Source: Mycobacterium sp. 852002-51163_SCH5372311
GTDB lineage: Bacteria; Actinomycetota; Actinomycetes; Mycobacteriales; Mycobacteriaceae
Length of the DNA stretch: 64,000 nucleotides
Direction of reading: 5' to 3'
Assembly: GCF_001667115.1 (NCBI RefSeq)
Contig: NZ_LZIJ01000197.1
Coordinates: forward strand, 106,665 to 170,664
Part shown: one piece after another, positions 51,787-61,500 of the stretch
Numbering within the stretch: position 1 is the stretch's first letter
How the letters are laid out: each line of letters opens with the position of its first letter
The notes under the pieces: model-generated
What the model was told of the DNA's origin: nothing
The model's input: the letters and a program-made list of their open reading frames with translations, nothing else
Databases searched by the model: none
Made by a program: the position numbers and the translations under genes

Positions 51787-52871
51787 GGTGTCAGCACTCC
51801 GTGCACTGGCGGGACAGCGTCGCGTTCACCAGCCATGGTAGCCAGCAGCTCCTCGGCCTCTTCGAGCCCCACGCAGCGACGGGGCAGGCTCGCGAACGGG
51901 TAGCGCCCGGACCCGAGCAAGTCGAGCGCGGCGCGGTAAGCAACGACGTCGACGCCGAGGGCACCGATCACGCGCAACTCCTTCATCACGACCAGGTCGG
52001 GGGTGAAGCCGGGCGCGCCGCTGCCGAATCCGCGGGTGCCGGCGACGACGACGGTCCCGGCCGGCCGGGCCAGCGCGATGGCCTGCGCGAACGCCGCCGG
52101 CGCCTTGGCCGTCACGTCGATCACGACGTCTGCCAGCCCACCGGCCTGCTTCGTCAGGGCGGTCACCGGGTCCTCGACGGCCACGTCGACGGCGAGGTCG
52201 GCGCCGAATTGCGGCGCCAGCGCCAGCCGGTCGGCGTCACGCGGACCCAGGCCGGTCACCATCACGAACGCGGCACCGGCCTCCTTCGCGGCGGCGGCGG
52301 CACACAGCCCCCGGATGCCGGGACCCAGGACAGCGACGACGTCTCCCGGGCCGGTGCCGGGAACCGTTACCCCCCAACGTATTCCGGCTCCAAGCGGATT
52401 GAACAGGGTAGCCATCTCCGGGCTGAGGTCAGCGGCCACCGGCAACAGCATCGAGTCGGGCGCCAGGTACTGGTATTCGGCGTAGCCGCCCCATAATCCG
52501 GGCCGGCGCTCGACCGGGATGAAGCCGTACATGTCCGCCAGGCCGTGACGTTCGCAGCGCCGGTACTCGCCGGCAAGGCAATTGGCGCATCGGCGACACG
52601 ACTGGAACACCTCGACGGCTACCCGGTCGCCTTCCGTCAGACCCCACCGCTGTGCCGCCTGCGGCCCGATCGCGACGATGGTCCCGACCGTCTCGTGACC
52701 GGGAACAAAGGCGAACCCGCCAGACAGCTGGCCGGTGTATTGCTCATGGTCGGTCCCACACAGCCCACAGGCAGCGACTCGCACCAACGCGTCGTCGTCG
52801 CCGACGTCGGGCAGCGCAAACTCACGGACCACGAGGTGGCGTGGCGCCTCCAAGACCAGCGCCCGCGCCAC
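51783..52871 (-). CDS. Zinc-dependent medium-chain alcohol dehydrogenase, Rv1530-like
   Basis: A 362-residue MDR enzyme. Catalytic zinc ligands are in ACGLCGTDHEQYTG (Cys near 37) and PGHETVG (His near 59, Glu). The structural zinc site is CRRCANCLAGEYRRCERHG near residues 91-109, with all four Cys. The nucleotide fold has VVAVLGPGIRGLCAAAAAKEAGA near 180, where the usual GxGxxG is GPGIRG. It probably oxidises an alcohol or reduces an aldehyde with NAD(P). It lies 11 bases downstream of the first FAAL gene, so it may act on the same lipid. Confidence 0.9.
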   Translation of the reverse strand: MARALVLEAPRHLVVREFALPDVGDDDALVRVAACGLCGTDHEQYTGQLSGGFAFVPGHETVGTIVAIGPQAAQRWGLTEGDRVAVEVFQSCRRCANCLAGEYRRCERHGLADMYGFIPVERRPGLWGGYAEYQYLAPDSMLLPVAADLSPEMATLFNPLGAGIRWGVTVPGTGPGDVVAVLGPGIRGLCAAAAAKEAGAAFVMVTGLGPRDADRLALAPQFGADLAVDVAVEDPVTALTKQAGGLADVVIDVTAKAPAAFAQAIALARPAGTVVVAGTRGFGSGAPGFTPDLVVMKELRVIGALGVDVVAYRAALDLLGSGRYPFASLPRRCVGLEEAEELLATMAGERDAVPPVHGVLTP

Positions 52872-52882
52872 CGCACCAGTGC

Positions 52883-54604
52883 CTAAGCGTCCAAGCGGGC
52901 GAATTGATTTTGCCGGTACCGCTCTACGCAGGCGGCTCGCCTGACCTTCCCGCTGGTCGTGATGGGTATCGAACCAGGCGCTACCACAACGAGATCCGCC
53001 ACTCCCAGCCCGTGCGAATTCGATACCGCCGAGGCCACTTCACGTTTGACGGCCACGAGCTTGTTCGACGCAACCTCCGGAGAATCACCGTTGTGCCTGA
53101 ATTCGATGATGGCGACCAGCTTTTCGGTCTCCCGGTCGGGAACCGCTATCGCCGCGCAGCGGCCCCGCGTGATCTCCTGGATCGTCGCCTCGATGTCGTC
53201 GGGAGAATGGTTGCGCCCGTAGACGATCAGAAGGTCCTTGATGCGGCCCATGATGAACAACTCGCCGTCCGAGAAAAAGCCCAGATCGCCGGTTCGCAGC
53301 CACGGCTCCCCAGGTGTACCCGTCGAAGGGTTGACGAGTTTTGCGCGGAAGGTCTGCTTCGATTCTTCGGGTTTTCGCCAGTACCCCTTCGCGACGTTGT
53401 CGCCATGCACCCAGATCTCACCGGTCGTTCCAGCCGGACGCTCGGTCCTAGTGTCAGGATCGACGATTCGCACCATCGGGGAATGGCGCACGTGGTAACT
53501 GACCAGTGGGGTGCCCCCGCTGGCACAACGCTTCGCAGTGCCGGCGGACAACGCCTCCGACTCGAAGCGGGCGATGTTCGGTGGCCGACCCAATGCGTTC
53601 GTGGCCACATACAGGGTCGCCTCGGCCAGCCCGTACGAAGGGCGGAACACCGTGGGGTCCAGGTTGTACTTTGCGAACCGCTCAAGGAAGCGCCGCACCG
53701 TCGCCGCATGTATGCGTTCGCTACCACTGATGATTGCCAGCACTCCGCTTAGATCAAGCCCGGCCATGTCCTCGTCAATGGTTTTACGCACCGCCAATTC
53801 CAAGGCGAAGTTCGGACCTGCCGTGACGGCGCGCCTGTTGCTCGCCATCAATTGCATCCACCGGCCGGGTCGCTGAAGGAATGCCAGCGGGCTCATGAGA
53901 ACAGAGTGGAATCCACCGAATATCGGTTTACAGATTCCTGCCAGCAAACCCATGTCGTGGTAGAACGGGAGCCACGACACCACAGTGATGTCAGTTCCGC
54001 CATCGGCAAAGAAGTCCTGCATGCACTGCTGGAAATTGGTCAGCACGTTCTCGTACGAGATCATGACGCCGGCGGGCCGGCGAGTCGACCCGGAAGTGTA
54101 TTGCAAGTAGGCGATATCCGGCCGGCTGTCATCCCGGTCGGACGCTGCCCCCGAATCCAGGTCCAACGAGTCAACCTCGATAACCGACGGGCTGGAATCG
54201 CCATTTCTGGCCTGGGTGTACCTGGCGACATCGCCGACAACCGAAGACGTCGTGAGGATGACCGACGGCGATGTGTCATGCAGCACCGCATGAACTCGCT
54301 CGTCGTGGGCGCCGCCCATGGGAGCCGATAGCGGAACTGCGATCAGGCCGGCGTGCAATGCGCCGAGAAACCCGGCGACATACTCGAGTCCCTGTGGCGC
54401 CAATATCACCGCCCGGTCGCCGGTCGATGCATATCGGCTGAGCTCGTTCGCAACATTCAAAGTTCGCCGATATATCTGCGACCAAGTGAGGCTTTCGGCT
54501 ACTCCGGCCCAATCCTGGTCGTAATCGATAAACGTGAACGCCGGGTCAGTGGGCTGCAAATAGGCACGCTCACGCAGCACATCCGGAATGGACGTCTCGA
54601 ACAC
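52883..54604 (-). CDS. fadD24: Fatty acyl-AMP ligase, FadD24-like (FAAL 1)
   Basis: A 573-residue FAAL that activates a fatty acid as acyl-adenylate and passes it to a polyketide synthase. Motifs: AVILAPQGLEYVAGFLGAL, IAYLQYTSGSTRRPAGVMIS (ATP loop), VVSWLPFYHDMGL, FRPSYGLAEATLYV, and the C-terminal YGRNHSPDDIEATIQEITRG typical of FAALs, with the final PITTSGKVRRAACVERY. It is a close paralogue of the protein at 56496-58235; their last 45 residues are almost identical. The GTG start lies seven bases after TAACCT (54617-54612), predicting a leaderless mRNA. It matches Rv1529 in position (next to adh). Confidence 0.92.
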   Translation of the reverse strand: MFETSIPDVLRERAYLQPTDPAFTFIDYDQDWAGVAESLTWSQIYRRTLNVANELSRYASTGDRAVILAPQGLEYVAGFLGALHAGLIAVPLSAPMGGAHDERVHAVLHDTSPSVILTTSSVVGDVARYTQARNGDSSPSVIEVDSLDLDSGAASDRDDSRPDIAYLQYTSGSTRRPAGVMISYENVLTNFQQCMQDFFADGGTDITVVSWLPFYHDMGLLAGICKPIFGGFHSVLMSPLAFLQRPGRWMQLMASNRRAVTAGPNFALELAVRKTIDEDMAGLDLSGVLAIISGSERIHAATVRRFLERFAKYNLDPTVFRPSYGLAEATLYVATNALGRPPNIARFESEALSAGTAKRCASGGTPLVSYHVRHSPMVRIVDPDTRTERPAGTTGEIWVHGDNVAKGYWRKPEESKQTFRAKLVNPSTGTPGEPWLRTGDLGFFSDGELFIMGRIKDLLIVYGRNHSPDDIEATIQEITRGRCAAIAVPDRETEKLVAIIEFRHNGDSPEVASNKLVAVKREVASAVSNSHGLGVADLVVVAPGSIPITTSGKVRRAACVERYRQNQFARLDA

Positions 54605-54697
54605 GTGCCTGAGGTTACCGTGGCGGTCGCCGCTGGATGTTCGAAAAGGGAAATTAGGGCCGCCTTGGGCGCGGCGGAGTCGAAGCGAGGACGGGAG

Positions 54698-56272
54698 CTA
54701 TAGCTCCGCGGCAATTTTGGCTTCCTGCGCCCGCGCCACCTGCTGCGCGGTATAGCCGATGAACAGCGCCACCCCGCCGAGCAGGATGACCGCACCGGCC
54801 AGCCAGAGCAATCCGTAGGTGTAGCCGCGGTCCAGCGCGTGCAGCTGGGCGGCGTTCATGAGCTTCGCCGGCCCGGTCGTGCCGCCCAGGGACAGCGTGC
54901 GCGATGTGATGGCGGCCTGGATGACGGACAGCACCACCGGCCCGCCGAGCCCCTGCAGCACCACCGCGATAGCCGAGGTGGGCCCGATCTGGTCGAAGCC
55001 GACGCTGGCAATCACCGACAGCGAAAGCGGGACGATGATCATGCCGATGCCGACACCGCCGACGACGATCGGTAGCGCCAGGTTCGGGAAGTAGGGGACG
55101 CCGCGGGCCAGCGTCGATCCGTACAGCACGCCGCCCAACAACAGGATGGCGCCGGCGATCACCACCACGCGTGGCGGCGACGACATGACCAGTCGCGAGG
55201 CCATACCCAGCCCGGCGGCTGCCGCTATCACGAACGGGATGAAGCCAAGACCCGATTGCAGCGTGCTATAACCCATGATGTCCTGGACATACACCGTGAC
55301 CACCAGCATCAGGGACATCATCACGCCGCCGGTGAGAAATAGCGCCGCGAACGTCGCGAGCCGATTGCGGTCGAAGAACAAACTGAAGGGCAAAATGGGG
55401 TTCTCCGCCCTGCGCTCTACCACGACGAACGCGACGAAAGCCACCACGGCCACCACAGCCGACCCGATTGTGGCGGCAGAGAGCAATCCTTTCTCGGCTT
55501 GCATCGAGAAGCCCAAAACCACCGCGGTGAAACCCAAGGTAGCCAGCACAGCGCCGGTGGCGTCGAGCTTCATCCGCTCCTTCTGTGTTTCCCGAAGCGC
55601 AAAGCTAGCCAGGTAGAGGGCGAGCAGCCCGATCGGCGCGGTCACGAAGACCGCCAGCCGCCACGACACCTCGGTGATTATCCCGCCCACCACCAAACCC
55701 AATACCGAGCCGACACTGCCCATCGCCGTGAACGCCGCCATCGCAACATTGCGTAACCGGCCCTTCGGAAACGTGGTCGCCACCAACGCCAAACACGTCG
55801 GTGCGAGTATCGCGATAGAGACGCCCTTCAGTAGCCGCGCAAAAATGAGGCTGCCCTGGTCCCACGCGGCCGCGGACATCACCGACGCGATGGTGGACAG
55901 CGCGGTGCCGATGACGAAGGCTCGCTTGCGACCGATCGTGTCACCCAGGCGACCGCCGACCATGATCAATCCGTTGCAGGCCAACAGGGTGGCGAATACC
56001 ACCCAGTTCCGCCCAGCGCTCGACAGGTTCAACTCATTCTGAATCTTGGGCAGCGCCACTACCCCGATGGTCAGTTCCACGGCCGCCATCAATTCCGCGC
56101 TGCCGAGTGCGATGATCGCGGCGATGAATCGGCCGCGCGGCAGTTCGAGAGGTAAGCGCGTCTCATGAGCGACAGCATGTTGGGTATGACGCGCATCGGG
56201 GCCGTTGATTCTGCGCGTTATGTCGTCCAGCGAAATAGTGCCCGCTCCGGGTCGATGAGAGCCAGCCCCCAT
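54698..56272 (-). CDS. MFS transporter, DHA2 (14-TMS drug:H+ antiporter) type
   Basis: A 524-residue protein with about fourteen membrane segments after a cytoplasmic N-tail of 45 residues. MFS motif A is LIMVGGRLGDTIGRKRAFVIG near residues 102-122, and motif C-like GSVGSVLGLVVGGIITEVSWRLAVFV follows near 170-195. DHA2 members export drugs and sometimes lipids. It stands between two FAAL genes on the same strand, a position not seen in M. tuberculosis, so it may export a product of this lipid cluster, although that is inference. The ATG at 56272 lacks a clear ribosome binding site. Confidence 0.86.
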   Translation of the reverse strand: MGAGSHRPGAGTISLDDITRRINGPDARHTQHAVAHETRLPLELPRGRFIAAIIALGSAELMAAVELTIGVVALPKIQNELNLSSAGRNWVVFATLLACNGLIMVGGRLGDTIGRKRAFVIGTALSTIASVMSAAAWDQGSLIFARLLKGVSIAILAPTCLALVATTFPKGRLRNVAMAAFTAMGSVGSVLGLVVGGIITEVSWRLAVFVTAPIGLLALYLASFALRETQKERMKLDATGAVLATLGFTAVVLGFSMQAEKGLLSAATIGSAVVAVVAFVAFVVVERRAENPILPFSLFFDRNRLATFAALFLTGGVMMSLMLVVTVYVQDIMGYSTLQSGLGFIPFVIAAAAGLGMASRLVMSSPPRVVVIAGAILLLGGVLYGSTLARGVPYFPNLALPIVVGGVGIGMIIVPLSLSVIASVGFDQIGPTSAIAVVLQGLGGPVVLSVIQAAITSRTLSLGGTTGPAKLMNAAQLHALDRGYTYGLLWLAGAVILLGGVALFIGYTAQQVARAQEAKIAAEL

Positions 56273-56495
56273 AGCGCGCTACGCTACAACAAACGTGTGG
56301 AGCCCAGCCGTCGTTCGGCGAATCCGCGGCGCTCAACCCTTTTTGGTGGACATCGGCCTCGGGCAGCCGCTCGGAATTTGTATTGTCTGCACTTCAGCAG
56401 ATCAGGGACAGCGGTCGCCTACCGGGCCGCCGTCGATGAATCTCCGTAAACGGTTGGTGCTTAACGTATTCGAACATCCCGCCGCGAGCCGATTG

Positions 56496-58235
56496 CTAGG
56501 CGTCCAAGCGGGCGAACCGGCCGTCCCGGTAGTGCTCGACACATGCCGCTCGCCGGACCTTGCCGCTGGTGGTAATCGGGATCGAACCCGGCGGCACCAC
56601 AACCAGATCCGCGACGCCCAGCCCGTGCGAGGTGGATATCGCCGAGGTGACGTCTCTCTTGACGGCAACGAGCTTGTCCGATGCCTCCTCGTGCGAGTCG
56701 GCGCGGTGTTTGACTTCGATGATGGCGACGAGCTGCTCGGTGTGATCGTCTGAAACCGCGATCGCCGCACACCGGCCCCGCGTAATTTCCTGGATCGTGG
56801 CCTCGATGTCGTCGGGTGAGTGGTTGCGCCCGTAGACGATCAGAACATCCTTGATTCGTCCGATGATGAACAGCTCTCCGTCAGAGAGGAATCCGCGGTC
56901 GCCCGTTCTGAGCCAAGGGCCTTCGGGTGTGCCTTCCGACGGAGCGACCAGCCGGTCGCCGAACGTGCGCTCGGTTTCCTGAGGTTTCTGCCAGTAGCCC
57001 AGAGCGACGTTGTCGCCGTGCACCCAGATTTCGCCAACTCTTCCGTCTGGGCATTCGAGGCGAGTGTCGGGATCGACGATGCGAATCGTCAGTGAACGCG
57101 GCACACCGTAGCTCACCAACGGTGTCCCACTTCCACTTTCGCAGCGCTCTGCGTCGCCGACGGACAGCTTCTCGGATACGAATTGGACGATATGGACTGG
57201 TTCAGCCGGGCTGCGGGTTGCCGCATAGACCGTCGCCTCCGCGAGCCCGTATGACGGCCGTATCGCCTTGTCGGGCAGATTGAAGCGCGCGAAGCGCTGG
57301 TTGAATCGGCGCACGGTCGCCGGATGCACCCGCTCGCTGCCACTGAGGATGACCAGCACGTCGCCGAGGTCAAGCCCCGCCATGTCCTCGTCGGATGTCT
57401 TACGTGCCGCAAGTTCGAAGGCGAAGTTCGGCGCCGCCGAGAATGCGTGAGTGTTCTTGGCCAGCAACTGAATCCATCGGGCCGGGCGCTGCAAAAACGA
57501 CACCGGACTCGTCAGCACAGTGCGGAATCCGCCCAGGATCGGTGCGCAGACGCCGAGAACCAGACCCATGTCGTGGTAGAACGGCAGCCACGAAACCAAA
57601 GTCAAGTCTGGCGGGGCAACGCTTCCGAACTCCAAAAAGTAGTCGGCTATTATCTGCTCGAAATTCGCCACCAGGTTTCGATGCGAGATCATGACTCCGG
57701 CCGGCAGACGGGTGGATCCGGACGTGTATTGCAGATACGCCATCTCGGGCAGCTTCTCGCGCCGGGCGCCCGACCGCGCCGGCGCGTCGAGATCGAGCAG
57801 GTCAACCTCGATGACGGAGTCAATGGATTCGCCGGATTGCGACTTCACGTAGTCGGCCACGATGTCCACGACCGAGGACGTCGTCAGAACGACGGTCGGC
57901 GAGGCGTCGCGCAGCACCGAGCTGACCCGTTCGTCGCTGACACCGCCCAGCGGAACCGACAGCGGAACCGCGATCAGCCCCGCCTCCAATGCGCCGAGAA
58001 ACGCGACGATGTAGTCAAGCCCTTGCGGTGCCAAGATGACAGCGCGGTCACCGATCGACCCGCAAGCTCTGAGCTCCCGTGCAACGTTCTGAGCCCGCCG
58101 ATAAAGCTGCGACCACGTCAGGCTTTGCTCGACCCCATCCCAGTCGCTCTCGTAATCAACGAACGTGAAGGCTGTTTCATCGGGCTGCAGGCTCGCGCGT
58201 TCGCGCAGCACAGCCGGAACGGAAGTCTCAACCAC
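56496..58235 (-). CDS. Fatty acyl-AMP ligase, FadD24-like paralogue (FAAL 2)
   Basis: A 579-residue FAAL with the same motif series as the upstream paralogue: YLQYTSGSTRLPAGVMISH, VSWLPFYHDMGLVLGVCAP, IRPSYGLAEATVYA and YGRNHSPDDIEATIQEITRG. It starts with GTG at 58235, six bases after TAATCT (58247-58242), and the 30 bases around the start resemble those of FAAL 1, so the duplication included the promoter. It is divergent from the PKS gene, as fadD24 is from papA4-pks5 in M. tuberculosis. It is the best candidate to load the PKS starter. Confidence 0.92.
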   Translation of the reverse strand: MVETSVPAVLRERASLQPDETAFTFVDYESDWDGVEQSLTWSQLYRRAQNVARELRACGSIGDRAVILAPQGLDYIVAFLGALEAGLIAVPLSVPLGGVSDERVSSVLRDASPTVVLTTSSVVDIVADYVKSQSGESIDSVIEVDLLDLDAPARSGARREKLPEMAYLQYTSGSTRLPAGVMISHRNLVANFEQIIADYFLEFGSVAPPDLTLVSWLPFYHDMGLVLGVCAPILGGFRTVLTSPVSFLQRPARWIQLLAKNTHAFSAAPNFAFELAARKTSDEDMAGLDLGDVLVILSGSERVHPATVRRFNQRFARFNLPDKAIRPSYGLAEATVYAATRSPAEPVHIVQFVSEKLSVGDAERCESGSGTPLVSYGVPRSLTIRIVDPDTRLECPDGRVGEIWVHGDNVALGYWQKPQETERTFGDRLVAPSEGTPEGPWLRTGDRGFLSDGELFIIGRIKDVLIVYGRNHSPDDIEATIQEITRGRCAAIAVSDDHTEQLVAIIEVKHRADSHEEASDKLVAVKRDVTSAISTSHGLGVADLVVVPPGSIPITTSGKVRRAACVEHYRDGRFARLDA

Positions 58236-58536
58236 GGCGTTAGATTACCGTGACCAACGCCGCCGCATCGGCGAATGGAAAAGTTCGAATAACCGCCCAT
58301 CCCGCGCAATTCGGCACCTCAACGCAATGGGTTGCTTGGCTGTCGCTGACCCGCCGGCCGCCGCTGTAACACTTCGGTTGAATTGGGCACCCCAGGAGCG
58401 CTGGTCGCCTACAGTACGAACACGACGGAGGCGGGTAGTTCAGGGGCGTGGAGATCCCGGTTGGCCGTCTGAGGTGCCACGACTTGCTTGAGGCAGCGGA
58501 GGGAAGACTACTTGGCCGGTCGTCGTAGGAGTCGGG
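58236..58536. promoter_or_regulatory. Divergent FAAL 2 / PKS promoter region
   Basis: This 301-base gap holds no gene. The minus-strand TAATCT box for FAAL 2 is at 58247-58242. On the plus strand TACAGT (58410-58415) is a possible -10 with no good -35, and GTAGGAG (58525-58531) is the PKS ribosome binding site. There is a TTCGAA palindrome at 58284-58289, also present upstream of FAAL 1 at 54640-54645. A papA-type gene, present here in M. tuberculosis, is absent. Confidence 0.5.
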
Positions 58537-61500
58537 ATGGATTCTGATGTTGTGCACGGCCCAGCCTCGGCGAACACTTCGCCGGCCACCGGCACCACAC
58601 CTGTGACCCCGGTCGCGGTTGTCGGCATGGCGTGCCGGCTTCCCGGGGGAATCGACTCGCCGGAACGGCTATGGGAAGCCTTGCTGCGGGCAGATGACCT
58701 GATCACCGAAGTGCCGCCGGACCGATGGGACGCCGACGAGTATTACGACCCCGAGCCCGGAGTGCCTGGCCGGTCGGTGTGTAAATGGGGCGGGTTCCTC
58801 GATGACATTGCCGGCTTCGATCTCGATTTCTTCGGCATCGAGGAGCGGGAGGCGATCGCGCTCGACCCGCAGCACAGGTTGTTGCTCGAAACGTCCTGGG
58901 AGGCCATGGAGCATGCCGGGATCCCGCGAGACGACATGGTCGAGTCCCGCACCGGTGTGTACGTCGGACTGACACATTCCGACTACCAATTTCTGGGCGC
59001 TGAATCCCAGGCGATGGAAGGGCCATACGGATTCCAGGGCAACGCTTTCAGCATGGCGTCCGGGCGGATCGCCTACGCCTTGGGGCTGCACGGTCCCGCG
59101 CTGACAGTCGATTCCGCATGCTCATCCAGCCTGCTCGCCGTGCATATGGCCTGTCGCAGCCTGAACGACGGTGAAACCGACTTGGCTCTCGCCGGGGGCG
59201 CGTTCGCGATGCTCGAACCGCGGAAATTCGTTGCCGGATCGGCACAGAACATGCTCTCCCCGACCGGACGCTGCCGCGCGTTCGACGCCGCGGCCGACGG
59301 ATATGTCTTCGGCGAGGCTTGCGTCATGGTGTTGCTCAAGCGCTTGCCGGACGCGTTGACCGACGGCGATCGGATCCTGGCGGTGATTCGTGGCACGGCC
59401 GCTAATCAGGACGGCCACACCAGCAATCTCGCCACACCCTCGGCGACCGCTCAAACCGCGGTGTACCGGGCGGCGTTGGCCGCCGCCGGCGTCGACGCGC
59501 GGACCGTCGGGATGGTGGAGGCGCACGGACCGGGTGCCCCGGCGGGTGACGCGATCGAGTACGCCAGCCTTGCCGAGGTTTACGGCACCGGCGGCCCCTG
59601 CGCCCTGACCACGGCGAAGACCAATTTCGGACATACCCAGTCGGCGTCTGGAGCGCTCGGGTTGATGAAGGCGGTCCTCGCGCTACAGCACGGTGCGGTT
59701 CCCGAGCATCTGCACTTCACCCGCCTGCCCGACGAGCTTGCCCGCATCAGCACCAAACTCTTTGTGCCACAACAGACCACCGAATGGCCCAGCAGTGGTG
59801 CCCACCCCCGGCGGGCGGCGGTGACGTCCTACGGTCTTTCCGGAACCAACGTCCATGCCGTCCTGGAACAGGCGCCCCTGAATTCTCCGGCGGCCGCTGC
59901 GCCCCAAGCCACCTCATCCGAATCGTCACTGCTGTTCTTGATCTCGTCCACCTCCCCCGACGAACTGCGCCGTACTGCCGGCCGGCTGGCCGACTGGGTG
60001 CAGGCCCATGACGAGGTGGCATTGCCGGATCTGGCTTATACCCTGGCGCGCCGGCGTGGGCACCGACCGGTCCGGACGGCAGTCGTCGCGCGGACACCCG
60101 AAGAGTTGGCCGAGGGCTTGCGCGGGGTCGCCGACGGCGATGCCCATTTTCTGCCCGCGGTCGGGGGCGACGACCGGGGTCCGGTGTGGGTGTTCTCCGG
60201 GCCAGGCTCGCAGTGGGCCAGGATGGGTGCTGACCTGCTGGCGACCGAGCCGGTGTTTGCCGCCACTGTCGCCCAGATCGAACCGCTGATCGCCCAGGAG
60301 TCAGGGTTCTCGGTGGCAGAGGCGATGTCGGCGGCGGAAACCGTGAGCGGTATTGACCGCATCCATCCGACCTTGTTCAGCATGCAGGTTGCCCTCGCCG
60401 CCACCATGAAGGCATACGGGGTACATCCGGGCGCGGTCATCGGGCACTCCGTCGGTGAGACTGCGGCGGCGGTGGTCGCGGGCGCCCTATCACTGGAAGA
60501 CGGAGTGCGGGTCGTCTGCCGCCGCTCCCGGCTGATGTCGACCATCGCCGGCGCCGGGGCGATGGCCTCGGTGGAATTGCCTGCCAAGCAAGTACTTTCG
60601 GAGCTGGTGAGCCGGCGAGTCGACGACGTCGTGGTGTCGGTGGTGGCCTCGCCGCAGTCCACGGTGATCGGCGGTGCCGCCCAAGCGGTTCGCGAACTGG
60701 TCGAATCCTGGCAGCAGCGTGATGTGATGGCTCGCGAGATCGCCACCGATCTCGCCGCGCATTCGCCTGAAGTGGATGCAATTCTCGACGAGCTCACCGA
60801 CTCGATTGGTGAGATCCGCCCGATGACACCGCAAGTTCCCTTTTACTCGGCGACCGGGTTCGACCCGCGCGAGGAGCCGTTGTGCGACGCCTGGTATTGG
60901 TCGGAAAACCTGCGCAACACTGTGCGCTTTGCCGCAGCGGTGCGAGCCGCGTTGGAGGACGGCTATCTGGTCTTCGCCGAACTAACACCCCACCCGCTGC
61001 TTATCGACGCTGTCAAAGAGAACGCCCACACCCTCGACATGTCGGTGGCGGCTCTGGCCAGCATGCACCGGGGCCAGGAACTGACCCACGGGCTGCGTGG
61101 TTTTTTGTCGGATCTGCACAGCGCGGGCGCCGCGGTCGACTTCTCGGTGCTGTATGCGGATGCGCGGTTGGTGGATGCACCGCTCCCGACGTGGACGCAC
61201 CGTCGGCTGTGGCTGGACCGCGACGGTCAGGAAGCCTCCACCGCACACGGCGGCTACACCGTTTCGGTTCATCCGCTGCTGGGCCAGCACGTGCGCCTAC
61301 AGGAGGAGCCGGAACGGCACGTCTGGCAAGGGCAGGTGGGAACCGCTGCCCAGCCCTGGCTGGGCGATCACCTGCTCGGCGATGAGGCGGTGCTGCCTGG
61401 ATCGGCCTATTGCGAGATGGCGTTGGCGGCGGCGCGCGCGGTGCTGGGCGAGCAGTGCGAGGTCCGCGACCTGCGCTTCGAGGAGGCGCTGCTGCTGGCG

